From Polyangiaceae bacterium (GTDB lineage: Bacteria > Myxococcota_A > Polyangia > Polyangiales > Polyangiaceae): a DNA stretch of 64,000 bases. A program made the translations under genes and the position numbers. The notes beneath the pieces are model-generated. The model was not told the DNA's origin. It did no database searches and was given only the letters and a program-made list of their open reading frames with translations. The stretch lies in contig JAHBVX010000003.1 in NCBI GenBank assembly GCA_019637295.1, positions 682,001-746,000 of the forward strand, written 5' to 3'. This document shows positions 59,890-64,000 of this stretch, piece after piece (position 1 is the first letter of the stretch; each line of letters begins with the position of its first letter).

Positions 59890-61374
59890 GTGGTGGAACC
59901 CGCCAGCTCGCCGGGGCAGCCCCTGATGATCTTGGAGCGCTATGCGCTCTTCGGCGCGCTGGCGTCCGGGGGCATGGCCACGGTGCACCTCGGGCGCCTG
60001 CTCGGGGCGGCGGGGTTCTCGCGGACCGTGGCCATCAAGCGCCTGCACGAGCAGTTCGCCAGCGATCCGGACTTCGTCGCCGCGTTCTTGGACGAGGCCC
60101 GCCTGGCCGCGCGCATTCGCCACCCGAACGTGGTGCCCACCCTGGACGTCGTCGCGACCGGGGGTCGGCTGTTCTTGGTGATGGAGTACGTGGAGGGCGA
60201 GTCCCTCTCGCGCTTGCTCAAGACCATGCTCCGCAGCGACATGCTGATGCCCATGCCCATCGCCGCGGCGATCATGGTGGGCGCGCTCAGCGGCCTGCAC
60301 GCGGCGCACGAGGCGTGCAGCGAGAAGGGGGAGCCGCTCATGCTGGTTCACCGCGACGTCTCGCCCCAAAACATCCTGGTCGGAACGGACGGCGTCCCGC
60401 GCGTGCTCGACTTCGGCGTGGCCAAAGCCATTGGGCGGCTGCAGTCCACGGACAGCGGTCGGCTGAAGGGCAAGGCCGCGTACATGGCGCCCGAGCAGGT
60501 TCGGGGCGCGAACGTGGACCGTCGCACGGACGTGTTCGCCGCCTCCATCGTGCTCTGGGAGATGCTCACCGGCGAGCGCCTGTTCGACGCCGACAACCAG
60601 GCCATGGCGCTCGATCGCGTGCTGTCGGCGCCGATCGAGCCGCCGAGCCGGCACGCCGAGGACATCCCCCCCGCGCTCGACGAGATCGTGCTGCGCGGCC
60701 TGGCGCGCAACGTGGACGAGCGCTGGCAGACCGCGCGGGACATGGCCCAGGCTCTGGAAGCCTGCATGACGCTCCCCTCCCCGACGCACATCGGCGCCTG
60801 GGTCGAGAGCATCGCGGGCGACTCACTGCACGAACGCGCGGAGCGAGTCGCGGAGGTCGAGAGCTCCACCAGCGATCCGGGGACTCGCGCGTCCGAGGCG
60901 CTGGCCACGCTGCAGGTGGTCGACGGTGCGGCGACCACCCTGGATCCCCTGCCCTCGTCGCCGGCGAGCCAGACCGGCTCGCGCTCGGCGGCCATCCCGC
61001 TGTCCGCGTCGATGCCGCCCCACCAACCCCGACGCCGCAGCCTGACGCCGGTGCTGATCTCCGCGGCGGCGCTGGTGGCGGTCGCCGCTTCCGTCACGGC
61101 GTGGATGCTCGGCAGAGGGTCCGCGAGTTCTCCCGAGGTCGCCGCGCCGGCGATCGCGCCGGCTCACGAGCCCACGGCCTCGGCACCGCCCGAGCCCGCG
61201 CCGCCCGCGGAGCCGAGCGCCGAGCCCGATGCTGCGCTGGCCGCAACGCCACCGTCCGCCGCGCCGCCCGCAGCCAAGAAGAAGCCGAGCCGCGCCGCAC
61301 CGGCCGTGGACTGCAGCGTCCCCTTCGTTCGCGACGAGCTCGGTCGCAAGATCTGGAAGCGGGAGTGCCTGTAG
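59890..61374 (+). CDS. Ser/Thr protein kinase with single membrane helix
   Basis: The start is uncertain: GTG at 59890, GTG at 59893, or ATG at 59926 (MILERYALFG). The kinase domain has ALASGGMATVHLGRL, VAIKRLHEQF, LVHRDVSPQNILV (catalytic HRD with Asn), VLDFGVAKAIG, and KAAYMAPEQVRG. It therefore looks fully active. After residue 280 comes a Ser/Thr/Pro-rich linker, one membrane helix (VLISAAALVAVAASVTAWML), and an Ala/Pro-rich periplasmic part. The Cys-containing C-terminus is VDCSVPFVRDELGRKIWKREC. The stop TAG shares its G with the GTG start of the next gene, so the two are translationally coupled. Confidence 0.9.
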   Translation: MVEPASSPGQPLMILERYALFGALASGGMATVHLGRLLGAAGFSRTVAIKRLHEQFASDPDFVAAFLDEARLAARIRHPNVVPTLDVVATGGRLFLVMEYVEGESLSRLLKTMLRSDMLMPMPIAAAIMVGALSGLHAAHEACSEKGEPLMLVHRDVSPQNILVGTDGVPRVLDFGVAKAIGRLQSTDSGRLKGKAAYMAPEQVRGANVDRRTDVFAASIVLWEMLTGERLFDADNQAMALDRVLSAPIEPPSRHAEDIPPALDEIVLRGLARNVDERWQTARDMAQALEACMTLPSPTHIGAWVESIAGDSLHERAERVAEVESSTSDPGTRASEALATLQVVDGAATTLDPLPSSPASQTGSRSAAIPLSASMPPHQPRRRSLTPVLISAAALVAVAASVTAWMLGRGSASSPEVAAPAIAPAHEPTASAPPEPAPPAEPSAEPDAALAATPPSAAPPAAKKKPSRAAPAVDCSVPFVRDELGRKIWKRECL

Positions 61375-62219
61375 TGCGACGGCTCGCAACCCTGGTCAGC
61401 GCCTGCGCGCTACTGTCGAGCGTGGCTGCCGCCCAAGCCAAGAAGGTGTCCAAGCAAGAGTGCTTCGGCGCGTCGGAGGAGGGCCAGCTGCTGAAGGTGC
61501 GTGGCGAGTTACTGGCCGCGCGGGAGCAGCTCGCCGTGTGCGCGGACACGGCTTGTCCCCGCGCCGTTCGCAAGGACTGCGAGGCGGGCTTGGAGGAGCT
61601 CGCGCGCATCACGCCGACCATCGTGCTCGGTGCGCAGGACGCCCAGGGCAGCGACCTCACGGACGTGGCGGTGACGGTGGATGGCAAGGCCTTGGTCGAG
61701 CAGCTCGACGGCAAGGCCATCGCCGTCGATCCGGGCAAGCGCGTGTTTCGCTTCCAGGCCGCGGGCTTGCCCGAACAGCGCCTGGAGGTGGTGGTGCGCG
61801 AAGGCGAGAAGGAGCGCATCATCCTGGTCAAGATGATGGCCGACGAGAAGCCGACGGGTGACCCACCGCCCGAGGTGGAGCCGGCGGGCTCGTCGCCGTC
61901 GACCACCACGCTGGTCGTCGGCGGCGTCGGGGCTGCGCTGCTCGTCGGCGCCGGCGTGGTGGGCCTGGTGGCGCTGAACAAGCGCTCGTCGCTGTACGAC
62001 CGCTGCGGCAAGGCGGGCACCTGCACCACGGACGAGGTCGACTCGGTGTACTCGCTGTACGACGTCTCCTACGTCGGCGCCGGCCTCGGCGGCGCGCTGC
62101 TGGCCACCGCCGCCGTGCTCCACTTCACCGGCTCGTCGTCGTCGTCGGAGCCCAGCGCCAAGCCTGGCGTGTCCGTAGCGCCCACCCTCGGCGGCGTCAC
62201 GCTGTGGGGGCGATTCTGA
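61374..62219 (+). CDS. Exported PEGA-like domain protein with two membrane helices
   Basis: It starts at the GTG overlapping the kinase stop (TAGTG). The 281-residue protein has a signal peptide (LATLVSACALLSSVAAAQA), then a Cys-containing helical part (ECFGASEEGQLLKVRGELLAAREQLAVCADTAC). Next is a beta domain like PEGA (VAVTVDGKALVEQLDGKAIAVDPGKRVFRFQA). Two membrane helices follow (LVVGGVGAALLVGAGVVGLVAL and VGAGLGGALLATAAVLHF) with CGKAGTCTTDEV between them. PEGA-type proteins commonly sit next to Hanks kinases in myxobacteria and may be their envelope partner. The next gene overlaps its stop. Confidence 0.78.
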   Translation: MRRLATLVSACALLSSVAAAQAKKVSKQECFGASEEGQLLKVRGELLAAREQLAVCADTACPRAVRKDCEAGLEELARITPTIVLGAQDAQGSDLTDVAVTVDGKALVEQLDGKAIAVDPGKRVFRFQAAGLPEQRLEVVVREGEKERIILVKMMADEKPTGDPPPEVEPAGSSPSTTTLVVGGVGAALLVGAGVVGLVALNKRSSLYDRCGKAGTCTTDEVDSVYSLYDVSYVGAGLGGALLATAAVLHFTGSSSSSEPSAKPGVSVAPTLGGVTLWGRF

Positions 62220-63238
62220 TGCGCAACGCGGGAGCGCTGCTGGCGGCCACGCTGCTGCTCGGCTGTCCATCCCTGGACGGCTTCGCCGGGGGGGACAAAG
62301 CGGAGGCAGGCGTCAGCGGCGGCGGCTTCTTGTCCCTCGCGGACGCGGCGCGGGTGTGTAGCAAGGTCGTGACCTGTCCCGAGCTGGACTACGCGATTGG
62401 CTTCTCGCTGTTGCTCCCCATGGAGCCCACGACCTTCTCCACGTGTGTCGACGTGCTCGCGGGTCCGCTGCCGCCCGGCCGCAGCGGCAAGGCAGAGCAG
62501 ACCGAGTCCCTCACCTGCGTGGCGAAGGCGACCAACTGCGCCGCCGCCGCCGCCTGTCTGCCCTACGAGTTCCCCTTGCCGGGTGATCCGCGCTGTGAGC
62601 TCGGGACCGGCGGCGCAGACGCCGGCGCGGACGGGGGCGGCGGCAGCAGCAACCCCAGCCGCTGCTCGGGCGACGGCAAGTCCGTCCTGCACTGCGGCTA
62701 CGACATGATCGTTCACTGCGGCCACGGACACTTCGGCGAGTCGAGCTGCGTGGTGGACTCGAACGACGTCCCGCGCTGTGTCGCGGCCACGACCTGCACC
62801 GTGAACGCGCCCATGTGCTCCAGCACGACGTCCATGTGGTGCGACGCGGTAGACAAGTTCACCTACGAGACGAACTGCGGTTACTGGGGCGCCGGCTGCG
62901 GCGCAGATCAGGCGACCGGCTCCTACTTCTGCCTGGTGAACGGGGCCATCCCGGAGTGCAGCACCGACGGCGTGCAGTGCGTCAGCGGTCGGGTCCGCGC
63001 GTGCTACGGCGGCTACTTCGGCGACATCGATTGTCCGGTGATGGGCAGCACCTGCAACCCCTACCCCATGCCGCACTGCTCACCGCCCAGCGCGGCGTGC
63101 AAGCAGACCGACAGCGACCTCAACGTCTGCCAGGGCAGCCAGCTCGCGCTGTGCGTCGGCGGCAAGCGGCAGACGCTGGACTGCGCGAGCATCGGCCTGA
63201 GCTGCGCAGAGGGCCCGAGCGGCGGCTACTGCGGGTAG
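62219..63238 (+). CDS. Cys-rich lipoprotein of the kinase operon
   Basis: The ATG overlaps the preceding TGA (TGATG). The 339-residue protein has a lipoprotein signal (GALLAATLLLGCPS, lipobox LLGC). The mature part has regularly spaced Cys: RVCSKVVTCPELDYAIG, STCVDVLAG, NCAAAAACLPYEFP and a Gly-rich linker. Repeated modules then have the layout ...RCSGDGKSVLHCGYDMIVHCGHGHFGES, ECSTDGVQCVSGRVRACYGGYFGDIDC and KQTDSDLNVCQGSQLALCVGG. These three similar modules of about 60 residues resemble each other closely (C-x-G-x(2-5)-C-x3-[YH]-F-G). Family unknown, likely exposed outside the cell. Confidence 0.75.
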   Translation: MRNAGALLAATLLLGCPSLDGFAGGDKAEAGVSGGGFLSLADAARVCSKVVTCPELDYAIGFSLLLPMEPTTFSTCVDVLAGPLPPGRSGKAEQTESLTCVAKATNCAAAAACLPYEFPLPGDPRCELGTGGADAGADGGGGSSNPSRCSGDGKSVLHCGYDMIVHCGHGHFGESSCVVDSNDVPRCVAATTCTVNAPMCSSTTSMWCDAVDKFTYETNCGYWGAGCGADQATGSYFCLVNGAIPECSTDGVQCVSGRVRACYGGYFGDIDCPVMGSTCNPYPMPHCSPPSAACKQTDSDLNVCQGSQLALCVGGKRQTLDCASIGLSCAEGPSGGYCG

Positions 63239-63312
63239 CCAGGGCGCGTTCCGCTCTTCTCGTTCGCCCGAGTTCGGTCTAACTTCGGCGGCTTCGATCG
63301 AGCGAGGGACCC

Positions 63313-64000
63313 ATGGCGAAGACCCCATTGTTTGGACGACTGCGACGAGTGGCGAGGACCGTGCTCGAGGGTGGCACTGCGAGCGAGCAGGCCCCGAGCA
63401 GCATTGGTCTGGCGCGGCGCGACTTCGTCGGGATGGCGCTGGCGGCAGCTGCCACGGGCGCTCTCGGTGCCACCGCGTGCGGCAGCGAGGACGACCCCAA
63501 GCCGGCGAAGGGAACGTCGCGCGTCGCTATCGTCGGCGCGGGCATCGCGGGACTTCACTGCGCGTATCGGCTGAAGCTCGCCGGCGTCAGCGCTACGGTG
63601 TTCGAGGCGGGCGATCGCGCGGGCGGGCGCATGTTCACCGGACGCGGCCTGTTCTCGGAGGGCCTCCTGTGCGAGCTCGGAGGCGAGCTGATCGACACCA
63701 ATCACCTCACGCTCTTCGGCCTCGCCGACGAGCTCGGCATCGAGCTCGACGACCGCGTCGACGGCGTAGCGCAGGGGTACAAGCACGACGTGTACTTCAT
63801 CGGTGGGCAGGAGGTTCCGGAGGCCACCATCGTGGCGCAGTTCGCGCAGGTTGCCCCGCTCATGGCCAAGGCCGTGGAGGACGCCGAGTCGGACGACGAC
63901 GCCTTCGCGACCCTCGACGAGACCAGCCTCGCGGACTGGCTCGCTCAGAACGTACCGCCCACCACCTTCCCGGAGCTGTTCGCGGTCCTCTCGGTCGCGT
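63313..64000 (+). CDS. Tat-exported flavin amine oxidase (start only, runs off the window)
   Basis: The first 229 codons are present, and the gene continues beyond base 64000. ATG 63313 has GAGGG 4 bases upstream. A twin-arginine signal (ARRDFVGMALAAAATGALGATACG) ends in a possible lipobox Cys. The FAD-binding motif follows: SRVAIVGAGIAGLHCAYRLKLAG (GxGxxG), then VFEAGDRAGGRMFTG, the second conserved flavin motif (E-x5-GGR-x-x-T/S). Further on is LLCELGGELIDTNH. This is the amine oxidase/protoporphyrinogen oxidase family, which oxidises amines with FAD. Substrate and exact function cannot be told from the N-terminal part. Confidence 0.85.
   Translation, partial: MAKTPLFGRLRRVARTVLEGGTASEQAPSSIGLARRDFVGMALAAAATGALGATACGSEDDPKPAKGTSRVAIVGAGIAGLHCAYRLKLAGVSATVFEAGDRAGGRMFTGRGLFSEGLLCELGGELIDTNHLTLFGLADELGIELDDRVDGVAQGYKHDVYFIGGQEVPEATIVAQFAQVAPLMAKAVEDAESDDDAFATLDETSLADWLAQNVPPTTFPELFAVLSVA

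Overview
The window is high-GC DNA that most resembles a member of the Myxococcota, probably the Polyangia. The main clues are a MYXO-CTERM type tail (35013-35276), many lipoproteins with Gly-rich linkers, several Hanks-type Ser/Thr kinases with membrane-anchored tails, RCC1 and FG-GAP surface proteins, and secreted Cys-rich proteins. The taxon is inferred from these families; no rRNA or tRNA gene is present.

Position 1-22.3 kb is a surface polysaccharide cluster. It holds a GNAT protein, a polysaccharide deacetylase-like protein, four glycosyltransferases, a flippase, two polymerase/ligase-like membrane proteins, an AsnB-type amidotransferase, a lone AsnB-like synthetase domain, two methyltransferases, a WbpA-type nucleotide-sugar dehydrogenase and a WbpP-type epimerase. 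The dehydrogenase, epimerase and amidotransferase together suggest an amidated uronic acid in the polymer. A 14-blade RCC1 lipoprotein sits inside the cluster. From 22.3 to 26 kb are a LamG-like lipoprotein, a decayed glycosyltransferase pseudogene and an ABC exporter.

Position 26-35 kb is accessory in character. It contains a nine-repeat Cys-rich membrane protein, a four-helix-bundle protein, a Tat-exported aldo/keto reductase, an HNH endonuclease and an IS4-like transposase remnant. Its gaps are filled with strictly 6-bp-phased arrays (CGCNNN and GNGNCN classes) and with a 15-bp palindrome, GACCCA-N3-TGGGTC. Position 33.4-40 kb has a hybrid histidine kinase, a MYXO-CTERM remnant, a kinase with a membrane bundle and a PHP-domain lipoprotein, ending in a 25-unit hexamer array.

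Position 40-48.2 kb, all on the minus strand, looks like a self-contained envelope regulon. It comprises a TonB-dependent receptor, a lipoprotein, ExbB, ExbD, TonB, a zinc-ribbon protein, a frameshifted exported protein, a surface-repeat protein, an ECF sigma factor and its probable anti-sigma factor. The same promoter-like motif (TTGAACG, exactly 12 bases, GCGGGCAC) lies upstream of the receptor, the exported protein and the sigma factor. This is the strongest candidate for an undescribed system in the window.

Position 48-64 kb carries mostly lipoproteins and secreted proteins: two metalloproteases, a glycerophosphodiesterase and FG-GAP and Cys-rich proteins. It also has a degenerate kinase, an active-looking kinase with two co-transcribed envelope genes, and the start of a Tat-exported flavin amine oxidase that runs off the end.
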